A DNA stretch of 40,640 nucleotides from Chloroflexota bacterium (GTDB taxonomy: Bacteria > Chloroflexota > Anaerolineae > Anaerolineales > UBA4823), in contig CP070764.1 of the NCBI GenBank assembly GCA_020349245.1, positions 1,500,453-1,541,092 of the forward strand, in the 5' to 3' direction. Shown here one piece after another: positions 6,903 through 15,775 of this stretch. The position numbers were made by a program, and so were the translations under genes. A model generated the notes under the pieces. The model was not told the DNA's origin and did no database searches. It saw only the letters and a program-made list of their open reading frames with translations. The number at the start of each line of letters is the position of its first letter. The first letter of the stretch is position 1.

Positions 6903-9900
6903 TTAGGAACCTGAATATTGCGGCTGGTGAGTTAATAGGCTTTCAAAGACCGCAAGGAGCTCCTCCTGCCAATCCGCGATTGACTTGTAAGGCATCCAGA
7001 GTGCAGTTTTTCCAATTCTTACCTGTTGGTCAAATTCTGGAAGGATTGATGGTATCTGATCATTTTGGAAGCGCAACACTATCTGGTTATTCTCAATAAT
7101 CACGCTGGCAATATTGGTCATCTCTGCTAAAAGTTTGATTTTCAATTGGTAAAGCAAGTTTCGGACAGGCGTGGGGGGAATACCAAACCGATCAATGAAT
7201 TCTTCAACTAAAGCTTCTATTTCATCCATTGATCGTAAATCAGCAATGCGGCGGTAAAGGTTTAGGCGCATATTCTTATCTGGGATGTAATCTGAGGGGA
7301 TGCTGGCATCTAGTGGAAGGTCCACGTTTACTAACGGACGAAGAGCTTCTGCTGCCAGTGTGCTGGAATCAGGGGGGAGGCCACGTTCATTACGTTGACG
7401 GGTAACCGCTTCAGATAGCAATCGAGTATACAGGTGGAAACCTACGGCGGCGATGTGTCCATGCTGGCGAGTTCCCAGGATATCCCCTGCGCCGCGGATT
7501 TCCAGATCCCGCATGGCGATCGAATATCCTGCTCCAAGCTGAACATTTTCTGCAATAGTTTCAAGTCGCTGACGCCCTTCGGGAGTTGGATTTTTGCGGC
7601 GGTGTTTAAAGAAATAGGCATAAGCCCTTTGTGCCCCGCGACCAACACGGCCTCTTAGCTGGTAAAGTTGAGACAGGCCAAAAGTATCTGCACGATCGAC
7701 GATCAAGGTGTTGGCGTTGGGAATATCCAGCCCGGATTCGATAATTGAGGTACTCAAAAGCACATCGATATCCCCAGCTGAGAACTGCTCCATTCTTTTC
7801 GATAGGATCTCTTCGTCCATCTGACCATGAGCAATGGCGACTCGGGCTTCGGGCACGATTTTATGGAGATGGCTGCGCATAGCCGATATGGTTTGAACCC
7901 GGTTGTGGACAAAAAATACCTGCCCGCCTCGCTCCAGTTCCCGCAGAATTGCTTGGCGCACCAGGCGCGGTGAATACGAGCCGACATGGGTGATTATGGG
8001 CAAGCGCTCCTCGGGCGGGGTGTTTATGGTGGAGATATCCCGGACACCGGTCAACGCCATGTATAATGTTCTGGGAATAGGAGTCGCAGTGAGGGTCAGG
8101 ACGTCGACTTCTGTACGCATCTTCTTTAAGTGCTCTTTATGTGTCACCCCAAAACGCTGTTCTTCATCTATGATAAGTAAGCCCAAATCATGGAATTCTA
8201 CATCCGTTTGGAGAAGCCTGTGCGTACCGATGATAATATCTAAACTGCCCAGGGCGAGGCGGAAGAGGATTTCTTGCTGCTGTTGAGAATTGCGAAAGCG
8301 TGAAAGCATTTCCACCTCTACTGGAAAGGCTGCCAGGCGTTCTCTAAAGGTGTTGAAATGCTGCTGGGCAAGGACAGTTGTCGGCACAAGGATGGCAACC
8401 TGTTTACCATCCATTACCGATTTAAAGGCTGCTCGTAGTGCGACTTCTGTTTTACCATAACCGACATCTCCGCAGATTAACCGGTCCATCGGCTGGTGGC
8501 TTTCCATATCCCGCTTCACCTCAGCCAAGACTCTCACCTGATCATCAGTTTCTATATACGGAAAGCTCGCTTCGAGTTCACTTTGCCAAGGCGTATCTTT
8601 TGTAAATGCGAATCCTTCGATGATTTGTCTGTGGGCATAAAGGTTCAGCAAATCCTCGGCGATTTCTTCAACTGCTTCTTTTACCCGATTCTTGACATTT
8701 CGCCATTCAATACTACCCAGACGGCTGGGAGAGGGAGGGCGTTTGTCAGATCCAATATACCGCGTAATCCGGTCGGCTTGATGAACCGGGATGAACAGCT
8801 GGTCCCCTTCAGCATATTCGATTGCCAGGTAATCCCTTTCGACTCCTTCCACAGATCGTGCAACCAGTCCTAAAAATCTACCAACACCGTGATCAACATG
8901 CACAACCCAATTTCCAATTTCCAAGTCCGCGTATGCAGACTCAGGAGCTTCGGCAAGGGTTCGATATCGCTGGCGAGGTTCAGGTCGACGCCAACCGAAA
9001 ATCTCACCATCGGTGAGTAAATGGATTGGTGGGCAGGATGGTTGGCTGAGGGTCCAACCTTCCGCAAGACTTCCTTCAACAAACACGGGAAACAACGTAC
9101 GTTCGTCCCCCCTGACGGAAAGTTCTGACCACAATTCGTTTAAGCGCGCTGCCTGACGGGAGACAATCACGATCCTATCACCGGCGAGGTATTGCTGGGA
9201 AAGGTAATCCAGAAGTGGTTTCAAACGCCCACCAAAGCGAGGTCCAGGAGTGAATCTCTGCGAAAATGAAGTGGGTTCCAACATGCCCGAGGGACCAAGT
9301 TCGATGGTTGGATGGCTGGTCATGGAATCTTGCAGTTCGGCCAGGGTCAGGTAGGGGATGGGGAAATCTTCTGGAAGTGAATTTTCCACAATTCGATCGG
9401 CGCGCATTTCAACTGCTTGCTCCTCGATCTCGAGAATGGTATCTGTAATATGATCAAGATTATCCAGGAGGACAAGGGATTTACGCGGCAGATAATCAAG
9501 CAGACTGGCTGGATAATCATGGAGGACGGGGATGTGGAATTCGGAATAGCTGCTGCCATCAGCTAGCGGGTCAATCTGAAGATTCTCTGGGAGGATGAAT
9601 TCTCTAGCAGGGGAGACCTGCAATTTATTGATAGATTGGAGTGAACGCTGGGTTGCAGGATCGAACTTGCGCATGCTCTCAATTTCATTCCCGAAGAAAT
9701 CCAGACGAATAGGATCGTCTTCAGCTGGTGGCCAGAGATCGATGATACCGCCCCTGCGGGCAAACTGTCCGGGGGAGATGACTGTATTTGTCGCCTCATA
9801 ACCGCGTACGAGCAATTCACGAATAAATACCTCCATCGCCAAGATTTGCCCATTCTTGAGTAGCTTTACCGATTTGAGAAAGTCTCTCCGCGGTATTGTG

Positions 9901-10367
9901 CGGGTGATAACTGCTCTCGCTGGTGAGATGATGATCGGGGGTGGTTGGCTAGGTTGTATCCCCGGAATGTGGTAGGAAGAAAGAGCGTTGAGTACCTGCA
10001 GGCGTTCCCTGCGAGTTCTCTCTCCCCAGGGTGAATCCTCATAAAAGAGTGGACCTGGCTCAGGGAAATACATGCAGCGGGTGGTGGGAGTAAGGAGGTT
10101 TAGCTCATCGAAATTTGTGAGGGCGCGATCGGTGCGATCGGTTATGTACAATATAGGCGCCTGGAGTTTTTCGGATAAGGCGGCTAGAACAGGTAAGCGC
10201 GCAGATCGCCGCAATCCGATTCTTGGAAAATCTGTGTAGGATGATTCCGGGATTTTAAATCTTGGATCCGAGCCGCTCTCCAGTATCGTACTCAAGTTAG
10301 CGATCAGATCTGCGGCACAGGCGATAATTGGTTGTATGAGCAGAGTTTGCAAATCCGATTCATTCAT
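6903..10367 (-). CDS. mfd: Transcription-repair coupling factor Mfd
   Basis: A 1154-residue DNA translocase that removes RNA polymerase stalled at lesions and recruits UvrA for nucleotide excision repair. Regions in order: UvrB-like N-terminal modules (FARRGGIIDLWPP, LDFFGNEIESMR); the RNA-polymerase-interacting CarD-like domain around residues 480-550 (EIGNWVVHVDHGVGRFLGL); an SF2 helicase core with Walker A (GDVGYGKTEVALR, near 630), DEEQ Walker B (IIDEEQRFGV, near 734) and the RecG-like TRG region (QLRGRVGRGAQRAYAYF); and the C-terminal TRCF domain (about 1000-1100). Length is normal for the family. The Shine-Dalgarno sequence before the ATG is weak or too far away, so the start is less certain than the product. 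It lies 39 bases downstream of pth on the same strand. Confidence 0.97.
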   Translation of the reverse strand: MNESDLQTLLIQPIIACAADLIANLSTILESGSDPRFKIPESSYTDFPRIGLRRSARLPVLAALSEKLQAPILYITDRTDRALTNFDELNLLTPTTRCMYFPEPGPLFYEDSPWGERTRRERLQVLNALSSYHIPGIQPSQPPPIIISPARAVITRTIPRRDFLKSVKLLKNGQILAMEVFIRELLVRGYEATNTVISPGQFARRGGIIDLWPPAEDDPIRLDFFGNEIESMRKFDPATQRSLQSINKLQVSPAREFILPENLQIDPLADGSSYSEFHIPVLHDYPASLLDYLPRKSLVLLDNLDHITDTILEIEEQAVEMRADRIVENSLPEDFPIPYLTLAELQDSMTSHPTIELGPSGMLEPTSFSQRFTPGPRFGGRLKPLLDYLSQQYLAGDRIVIVSRQAARLNELWSELSVRGDERTLFPVFVEGSLAEGWTLSQPSCPPIHLLTDGEIFGWRRPEPRQRYRTLAEAPESAYADLEIGNWVVHVDHGVGRFLGLVARSVEGVERDYLAIEYAEGDQLFIPVHQADRITRYIGSDKRPPSPSRLGSIEWRNVKNRVKEAVEEIAEDLLNLYAHRQIIEGFAFTKDTPWQSELEASFPYIETDDQVRVLAEVKRDMESHQPMDRLICGDVGYGKTEVALRAAFKSVMDGKQVAILVPTTVLAQQHFNTFRERLAAFPVEVEMLSRFRNSQQQQEILFRLALGSLDIIIGTHRLLQTDVEFHDLGLLIIDEEQRFGVTHKEHLKKMRTEVDVLTLTATPIPRTLYMALTGVRDISTINTPPEERLPIITHVGSYSPRLVRQAILRELERGGQVFFVHNRVQTISAMRSHLHKIVPEARVAIAHGQMDEEILSKRMEQFSAGDIDVLLSTSIIESGLDIPNANTLIVDRADTFGLSQLYQLRGRVGRGAQRAYAYFFKHRRKNPTPEGRQRLETIAENVQLGAGYSIAMRDLEIRGAGDILGTRQHGHIAAVGFHLYTRLLSEAVTRQRNERGLPPDSSTLAAEALRPLVNVDLPLDASIPSDYIPDKNMRLNLYRRIADLRSMDEIEALVEEFIDRFGIPPTPVRNLLYQLKIKLLAEMTNIASVIIENNQIVLRFQNDQIPSILPEFDQQVRIGKTALWMPYKSIADWQEELLAVFESLLTHQPQYSGS

Positions 10368-10406
10368 ATTTTATGAAGCATCCCTCAGAGTGATTTTATC
10401 CCGAGT

Positions 10407-11015
10407 TCAATCGTTGTCGCCATCTAGCTTGCTGTTATAGCGATTCATAGCAGTCTCCAATCCCTCGCCGAGATAAGTCAGAACAGCATCGGTTCCTCGT
10501 TCGAGGTATTGGTGCAGAAAATCCGCATCTTCACCAGTGAAATCTCGTAAAACATAAGCAGCTGCTCCTTTTGATCCAGGAGGTCGACCAACACCGAAGC
10601 GCAGGCGGGGGAAATCCTGTGTTCCCAATTGCTGGATGATCGATTCAACGCCTTTATGCCCTGCTGAACCACCTGATGGGCGGATGCGGAGTCTGCCAAA
10701 CGGTAAATCTACATCATCATAGACAACCATAACATTCTCCATCGGGAGTTTGTAAAACTTCACCAGGGAATTGACAGATTGGCCAGAGAGATTCATATAG
10801 GTTTGAGGTTTGGCCAAAATAATTGTGTAATCTTCAAGCTTAGCTTTTGTGACGAGGGCTTTTGATTCAAGACGCGCGAAAGTTGTCTCCAGACGTTCGG
10901 CGAGCCGATTGACCAGCATAAACCCAATATTATGGCGGCTGTTCTGATATTCACGTCCAGGATTTCCTAGACCCACAATGAGGTAGGTCGAGAGATTGCT
11001 AGTTGATTTATCCAT
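10407..11015 (-). CDS. pth: Peptidyl-tRNA hydrolase
   Basis: Cytoplasmic enzyme that cleaves the ester bond of peptidyl-tRNAs dropped from the ribosome, recycling the tRNA. The family signature is complete: LIVGLGNPGREY, the catalytic His in SRHNIGFML, YDDVDLPFGRLRIRPSGG with the conserved Asp, and GHKGVESII. I start it at ATG 11015 (MDKSTSNLSTYLIVG), which best matches family length. In-frame ATG 11027 and GTG 11045 are alternatives, but none has a clear Shine-Dalgarno sequence and the GTG lies inside a strong hairpin (11040-11066). It sits between the surface-protein gene and mfd, in line with both. Confidence 0.95.
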   Translation of the reverse strand: MDKSTSNLSTYLIVGLGNPGREYQNSRHNIGFMLVNRLAERLETTFARLESKALVTKAKLEDYTIILAKPQTYMNLSGQSVNSLVKFYKLPMENVMVVYDDVDLPFGRLRIRPSGGSAGHKGVESIIQQLGTQDFPRLRFGVGRPPGSKGAAAYVLRDFTGEDADFLHQYLERGTDAVLTYLGEGLETAMNRYNSKLDGDND

Positions 11016-11039
11016 GATGATCGCCATTGCTTCAGAAGG

Positions 11040-11066
11040 TAGCACAGGGAGATTTTCCCTGTGCTA
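11040..11066. other. Strong hairpin between the anchored-protein gene and pth
   Basis: AGCACAGGGA at 11041-11050 pairs with TCCCTGTGCT at 11056-11065 around a 5-base loop, extended by one T-A pair on the outside. There is no T run on either side, so a Rho-independent terminator is not supported. It may attenuate read-through or stabilise the upstream mRNA's 3' end. Confidence 0.5.
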
Positions 11067-11072
11067 TCTCAC

Positions 11073-11738
11073 TCATGTGTCTTTTCTCCTCCGGTTGCGT
11101 AAAAATTGGTTGAGGCCAAGTATCACAAAAAGACCGATGACGATAGCACTTCCAGTAGTAATGGACCTGCCGATATCTGCTGGATTGATTTGGGCAGGAT
11201 TCGGCGGCAGCGCGGTCGGGGTCAAAGGTTGCGATGTGGTTATGGGTTCTGGGGATGGCGTTAGTGCCTGGGTTTCTACTGGTGCGGTGGTGCCAGTGGC
11301 AATGGGTGTGCTGGTTTCGATGGCAGTATAGTTGCGCACTCTCAATCCCGGCAGGATAAGGATTATTTGATCTTGATCTACATTCAAGACGACTCTGAGA
11401 TCGTATTGGCCATCAGTTATATTTGTCGTATCCCATTCAAATTGGATCTCACCTGGAGTATCATCTTCCCTCTCCAGAAGATTAAACCATGTGTCGCGCT
11501 GGTCACCGCTATAGGTAAAGCTCAATTCTAATGAATAGGGCTCTTCCAGGTTAATTTCCGCTTGGACTAGGACTGTGCCCTGTAAGGCTTGACCAGGACT
11601 CGGTGATATTATCTTGATTTCATCGCCAGGAGAGGAGGTAATCTCCTGGGCATGGATAACCATGTATGGAGATATGAGGACTATCATCAAGATTGAGATC
11701 AACAGGTAATCGCGCATCGCAACCCTCAAGTTTAACAT
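11073..11738 (-). CDS. Membrane-anchored surface protein with Ig-like domain and Thr/Pro stalk
   Basis: A 221-residue protein of unrecognised family. It has an N-terminal signal sequence (YLLISILMIVLISPYMVIHA, then Q), and a beta-rich domain of about 95 residues that reads like an Ig-like fold (ISPSPGQALQGTVLVQAEI ending near DGQYDLRVVL). A Thr/Pro/Ala-rich stretch of about 50 residues follows, and then a C-terminal membrane helix (ITTGSAIVIGLFVILGLNQF) with a basic cytoplasmic tail (RNRRRK). The architecture is an extracytoplasmic domain on a flexible stalk, anchored without sortase. The start could be ATG 11738 or ATG 11717. The gene precedes pth on the same strand; no functional link is evident. 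Confidence 0.75.
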   Translation of the reverse strand: MLNLRVAMRDYLLISILMIVLISPYMVIHAQEITSSPGDEIKIISPSPGQALQGTVLVQAEINLEEPYSLELSFTYSGDQRDTWFNLLEREDDTPGEIQFEWDTTNITDGQYDLRVVLNVDQDQIILILPGLRVRNYTAIETSTPIATGTTAPVETQALTPSPEPITTSQPLTPTALPPNPAQINPADIGRSITTGSAIVIGLFVILGLNQFLRNRRRKDT

Positions 11739-11934
11739 GGACAGGGGAGCCGGTCAAATTCGAATGTTGAGCATATTTTCCCACCTATTTATCGAATATT
11801 TACAAGGAGAGGTCAAAAGTGGAACCATTTTGAGAATAGGCTTTTCTAATTTAGAAGACTATAATGAAATTGCCTTTTAAATCGATTTGAATTGATTAAG
11901 GAATTACCAATCACAGTAATATTTGGGAGTATCG

Positions 11935-12702
11935 ATGAATGAAAGTGCTTGGGATATCAATCCCGTGCTCTATAACCTTCACCATATGAATGAAATTGAA
12001 GACATCCCATTCTGGATAGCAATGGCTGAACAGGTCGGTGGACCTATTCTCGAACTGGGTTGTGGAACTGGTAGATTGTTAATCCCTCTGGCTATTAAGG
12101 GTTTTTCGGTATTGGGTTTGGATAACAATTTACCGATGTTATCTTTCTGCAGGAGACAAATACCACAAGAATTGCTTAATCGAATAGGTATCTTCCAGGC
12201 AGATATCCAGGAATTTCATCTTGAAAAGAAATTCTCATTCATTATATTCGCTTGTAATACCTACAGCACACTCACAGAGTATGCTCGCAAGCGAGCAATT
12301 TCAAGAATCGTTGATCACTTGAATGAGGAAGGAGTTATCACGATAAGCATGCCGAATCCCCATCAGCTTGCAGCCTTACCAGTTTACGGTGAGCCAGAAA
12401 TCGAGACGCTGGTGATTCACCCAACGACAGGAAATCCAATTCAAATCAGCAGTGAATGGCGGCGGAAAGAGCAGATTGTGGAATTCCTTTGGCATTACGA
12501 TCACATGTTTCCAGATGGGCAGGTTTCCAGGCAAACGATCAAATCCCGGCAAAACTTGCTAATGCCGGAGGTGTATCAGGCAGAACTGGTAGGTGCAAAC
12601 CTTGAGATTATCAACCAATTTGGTGATTTTGATCGCAATAATTTCCATGATGAATCCCCATCCTTGATCTTTGTCACCAGAAAACTTGAAAAATTCTTAT
12701 AA
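11935..12702 (+). CDS. Class I SAM-dependent methyltransferase
   Basis: A 255-residue cytoplasmic methyltransferase. Motif I is ILELGCGTGRLLIPLA (residues 39 onward), followed by the acidic post-I residue in VLGLDNNLPML and motif II/III-like IIFACNTYSTL. I choose ATG 11935 because GGGAG at 11925-11929 is 5 bases upstream; the frame also opens at TTG 11923. A TATAAT box at 11860-11865 lies about 70 bases upstream, next to a small TTCTAA/TTAGAA dyad, but no good -35 hexamer is visible. Substrate is unknown. It diverges from the anchored-protein gene. Confidence 0.82.
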   Translation: MNESAWDINPVLYNLHHMNEIEDIPFWIAMAEQVGGPILELGCGTGRLLIPLAIKGFSVLGLDNNLPMLSFCRRQIPQELLNRIGIFQADIQEFHLEKKFSFIIFACNTYSTLTEYARKRAISRIVDHLNEEGVITISMPNPHQLAALPVYGEPEIETLVIHPTTGNPIQISSEWRRKEQIVEFLWHYDHMFPDGQVSRQTIKSRQNLLMPEVYQAELVGANLEIINQFGDFDRNNFHDESPSLIFVTRKLEKFL

Positions 12703-12796
12703 AATTTCAACATTCTGTTTGTGATTTTCTGATATTCCTTCATTAAGATTGTCATTATTAATAAGTAAACAATAAACCAAGGAGATTAAATTTCTA

Positions 12797-13231
12797 ATGA
12801 TGACGTTGTATGTTTCCCCATACCGCAGGATTGCTCAAAGACACACCATGGAAGGTAGACAGTTTCGCAACCCAAACCACCAAGCGCAATCGGTTGATAG
12901 GGAGAAGATTTTGGCAGTAGATGTCCAAACCGACGATGAATCGTATACGATATCCGCTTTGATTCCAGGAATTGAAGCTGATGAAATTAATGTTGAAATC
13001 CTCAATAAAACGATATCGATCAGCGGGGAATTCGATGGAAAGGTTGAGAATGAAGATGGTAAAGTTCTAGTAAGCGAACTACCTTTTGGGCGATTCAGCC
13101 GTGTACTTACTTTACCTACAAAAATTGATCATACGAAAGCAAGTGCAAACTTAAAAAATGGTGTCTTTACCCTGCGGGTACCAAAGGCAGAAGAAGATCG
13201 GCCAAAAGTAATTAAGATTAGTGCCGAATAA
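12797..13231 (+). CDS. Small heat shock protein, Hsp20/alpha-crystallin family
   Basis: A 144-residue ATP-independent chaperone that holds unfolding proteins in solution. The alpha-crystallin domain spans about residues 38-130 and ends in the family signature ANLKNGVFTLRVPK. The C-terminal IKI is the I-x-I motif that docks subunits in the oligomer. The Shine-Dalgarno sequence AAGGAGA (12779-12785) lies upstream of two adjacent ATG codons at a slightly long spacing. No CIRCE element is visible. The gene ends at the bidirectional terminator 13254-13284, and across that terminator lie the protease and J-protein genes. Confidence 0.94.
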   Translation: MMTLYVSPYRRIAQRHTMEGRQFRNPNHQAQSVDREKILAVDVQTDDESYTISALIPGIEADEINVEILNKTISISGEFDGKVENEDGKVLVSELPFGRFSRVLTLPTKIDHTKASANLKNGVFTLRVPKAEEDRPKVIKISAE

Positions 13232-13253
13232 AGTTCAATAATCTATGAATACG

Positions 13254-13284
13254 AAAAGGGAAGGTTTCATACCTTCCCTTTTTT
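13254..13284. terminator. Bidirectional intrinsic terminator between hsp20 and the baeRF-like gene
   Basis: A perfect 12-bp stem (13254-13265 with 13271-13282), a 5-base loop and six Ts on the + strand (13279-13284). Four As at the left edge give a T run on the - strand, so it can end transcripts from both converging genes. Confidence 0.9.
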
Positions 13285-13310
13285 ATTGGTGGTGAATTGT
13301 TCGAGATGAA

Positions 13311-14411
13311 TTAATACCTTAGCAGAGCACCAACTTGATCGAAATCCTTTTCCACTTCTATGTCGCGCAAAACTTCTACTTCACCGCCATCACGCAAAAC
13401 CCTTCGAACAGCTAATTCGACTGCGTCTGGGATTTGTTCGAATTCATTTTCACAGAAAGGACAAGATCTTAATACTTCAGTGGTCAGGTAACCACATCCC
13501 GTACAACGGTAGCCAGCAGCCTGATATCCTTCCCGAAATATTAGTGTGTGCACACGGCCATCGTGGACAGCATTCAGGGTATCCTCGAGGTTGATCACAC
13601 CGGCTTGTCCTTTTGCTTCGCTGGTGATTATTTGTTGAACCAGTTTCGTTTGTTTTACCCTTTCTGCCTCATTCCCTGCTTGAAGGGCGCGTTCCATAAT
13701 TTCTGCTTGACTGGCGTTCTTATTGATCGGGAATGTACCGACAACTAAACTTTGCCAGGATTTGGGTAAATGGCTGCGGAAAATCGTTACAATTTTTTCC
13801 GTTCCACCGATTAGTACCCTGCGGATGTTGTTTTCACTGAAGAAGTGCGCGGCGAATTCTGCAGCTTCCTTAATATTGCGTTCGACAACTTCTTCAGCGT
13901 AATTTGTCTGTCCTGCAATTCCTCCACGGCGCCCGGGGGATTGGGAACCCCCGCCCCGTTTGGTTCGGCGTACACTTTCTCCGGAAAGCTCTTGTTCTTC
14001 GATTATTTCTCCTAGATGGAAGTAAAGCAAACGGGTGTCAATTTTATCTACTAATGCGATTCCGTAGCCTCCATAAAAATCGAGGATATCTGCGAGCGGC
14101 TTAACATATGGACGATCGCTGATGTGAACTCGATCGCGAATTGGTACAGCGATTGAAAAGGTGCGAAAAAAATCTTCCTCGGCACAGGAGAACAAGGCAA
14201 CACCCCTCCCGGACCAATCGAATTCAAAATTAATATACTGCTCGATATTTTGAATATCCTCGTTTAAATCAACATCTTTAAGCATGCTACGTAATCGAGG
14301 TTTATATGCATCTGCACTCCCCAGAGATGGATCAGTATTGAGGTAGATACTCAAGACTTTTGAATCGGTCTTAAATTCCAACAATTCCCGCAAATCTTGT
14401 TCGGTAAACAT
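13311..14411 (-). CDS. baeRF-type (eRF1-like) release-factor/ribosome-rescue protein with zinc ribbon
   Basis: A 366-residue protein resembling the bacterial/archaeal eRF1-like (baeRF) families described by Burroughs and Aravind as candidate ribosome-rescue or release factors. The start MFTEQDLRELLEFK with SIYLNTDP is typical. In the middle a basic loop carries GGGSQ (residues 153-157, RGGGSQSPGRRGG), at the place where eRF1/Vms1 proteins hold the peptidyl-tRNA-hydrolysing GGQ. It is followed by the helix-rich EEVVERNIKEAAEFAAHFF and the strand RRVLIGGTEK. A zinc ribbon closes the protein (Cys303, Cys306, Cys317, Cys320). The Shine-Dalgarno sequence GAGGAGAG lies just before the ATG. It lies downstream of the HtrA and J-protein genes. 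Hydrolase activity is an inference. Confidence 0.75.
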   Translation of the reverse strand: MFTEQDLRELLEFKTDSKVLSIYLNTDPSLGSADAYKPRLRSMLKDVDLNEDIQNIEQYINFEFDWSGRGVALFSCAEEDFFRTFSIAVPIRDRVHISDRPYVKPLADILDFYGGYGIALVDKIDTRLLYFHLGEIIEEQELSGESVRRTKRGGGSQSPGRRGGIAGQTNYAEEVVERNIKEAAEFAAHFFSENNIRRVLIGGTEKIVTIFRSHLPKSWQSLVVGTFPINKNASQAEIMERALQAGNEAERVKQTKLVQQIITSEAKGQAGVINLEDTLNAVHDGRVHTLIFREGYQAAGYRCTGCGYLTTEVLRSCPFCENEFEQIPDAVELAVRRVLRDGGEVEVLRDIEVEKDFDQVGALLRY

Positions 14412-14505
14412 TGGACTCTCCTCTATGTATGTTTGTTGAGGGACAGATAACCGCTAGGAATTGAGCCAGATTATCCATGCCTTTAACTATCCGGATGATG
14501 GCTGA

Positions 14506-15708
14506 CTATGGTCGTTTTCCAAGAGTCAGATCAACCTCTTTTTCCTCGTTATCTCTCAGAATTGTCAGGGTGATTGTGTCACCAGGGCTTTTTTCCTGAA
14601 TCAAGTAAGAAAGCAGGTCACTGAAAGTTTGGATTGGTTGGTCATCGATAGCGATGATCAGATCACCACCAGAAAAAATATTGCGGAAATCTGTTGGAAC
14701 TGTTCCGCCCCGCAATCCGGCATCCTCAGCCGGGCTGCCTGGGGTGATGCTGCTAATATAAGCGCCGTTGGATTGGGGTAGTCCTAGAGCTTCTTGTTGG
14801 AGCAAGTTGAGCTCGTTGAGACTGCTGATTCCCAGGTATGGGTAGTCATAGCCACCATCACTGATCAACGATGGTGCGACTCGCTTGACAATATTGATTG
14901 CGATAGCAAAACCGATCCCTGAATTGAGAGGTTCATCCTGGGAATTAATGTTAAATGTTTCAATAGCCCGGTTTACACCAATCACTTCGCCATCAAGATT
15001 TAATAAAGGACCACCTGAATTCCCTGGATTGATGGCTGCATCGGTCTGGATGATATCTCCAGCCGTGAAGAAACTACCACCAGGAGCAGAGCGGATCGAG
15101 TCGAGAGTGCGTCCTAAGCTCGAAACGATGCCGGTTGTCATTGTGCCGTTGAAACGAAACGGGCTGCCGATCGCAACCACAGTCTGTCCAACTTTCACCT
15201 TGGATGAGTCCCCAAGAGGGAGAGGGTGCAGCTCTTCAGGAGGAGCATCGACCTTTATGACTGCCAAATCAGAATCTGGATCAGTACCGATCACATCTCC
15301 TCTCGTCTTGAAGCCCGAGGGGAAATCAACCTCCAGATCAGAAACACCATCGATGACATGAAAATTGGTGATGATGTGACCTTCTTTGTCAAGCACAAAT
15401 CCCGATCCCAAGCCACTTCCAGTTTCAGCGAGCACCTGTATAGCGACGACTCCTGGATTGGAGCTTTCATACAGATCGATTAGAAGGTCTTCTGCGGGAG
15501 AAGAAATGATAACGGATGGTACCTGGGTGACTTGAGGTTCAACAGCGACAGGAGATAAAACCGGCGTTACCTCACTCGGTGTTGTAGAAGTAGGTAGAAC
15601 AGGATCATCTTGAGTAGGAATTGATCGCACCTCCGATAAAACCTGGCAAGAAAACATTGAAATGGCGATTACAAGCAGGAATACCACTAATCTGTTACGA
15701 CTCTTCAT
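14506..15708 (-). CDS. HtrA/DegP-type serine protease with PDZ domain
   Basis: A 400-residue extracytoplasmic quality-control protease. The N-terminal hydrophobic segment (LVVFLLVIAISMFSC) could be a membrane anchor or a lipoprotein signal with Cys21, though the residues before the Cys are not a canonical lipobox. A Thr/Pro-rich linker reaches to about residue 70. The trypsin-like domain has His117 (TNFHVIDG), Asp147 (DSDLAVIK) and Ser231 (NPGNSGGPL), a complete triad. A PDZ domain follows at about 290-395 (GSPAEDAGLRGG, GGDLIIAIDDQPI). The Shine-Dalgarno sequence GGAAAGGA precedes the ATG. It lies 67 bases downstream of the J-protein gene and is likely in the same transcript. Confidence 0.93.
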   Translation of the reverse strand: MKSRNRLVVFLLVIAISMFSCQVLSEVRSIPTQDDPVLPTSTTPSEVTPVLSPVAVEPQVTQVPSVIISSPAEDLLIDLYESSNPGVVAIQVLAETGSGLGSGFVLDKEGHIITNFHVIDGVSDLEVDFPSGFKTRGDVIGTDPDSDLAVIKVDAPPEELHPLPLGDSSKVKVGQTVVAIGSPFRFNGTMTTGIVSSLGRTLDSIRSAPGGSFFTAGDIIQTDAAINPGNSGGPLLNLDGEVIGVNRAIETFNINSQDEPLNSGIGFAIAINIVKRVAPSLISDGGYDYPYLGISSLNELNLLQQEALGLPQSNGAYISSITPGSPAEDAGLRGGTVPTDFRNIFSGGDLIIAIDDQPIQTFSDLLSYLIQEKSPGDTITLTILRDNEEKEVDLTLGKRP

Positions 15709-15775
15709 TTACTGAATCCTTTCCAATAAAAATATTATCTAATAAATTCATTACATTCTCAATAACAAACTGAGT

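Noticed and set aside
7903..8286. A 127-codon + strand frame inside mfd.
   Set aside because: Antisense to conserved helicase motifs, no recognisable domain, no ribosome binding site.
11844..11865. TTCTAA/TTAGAA dyad next to TATAAT upstream of the methyltransferase, considered as a regulated promoter.
   Set aside because: No acceptable -35 hexamer at 16-18 bases, and the dyad is short with a 1-base centre; too weak to claim.
14885..15361. A 158-codon + strand frame inside the HtrA-type gene.
   Set aside because: Mirror frame of the protease catalytic domain; its composition follows from the codons of the real gene.
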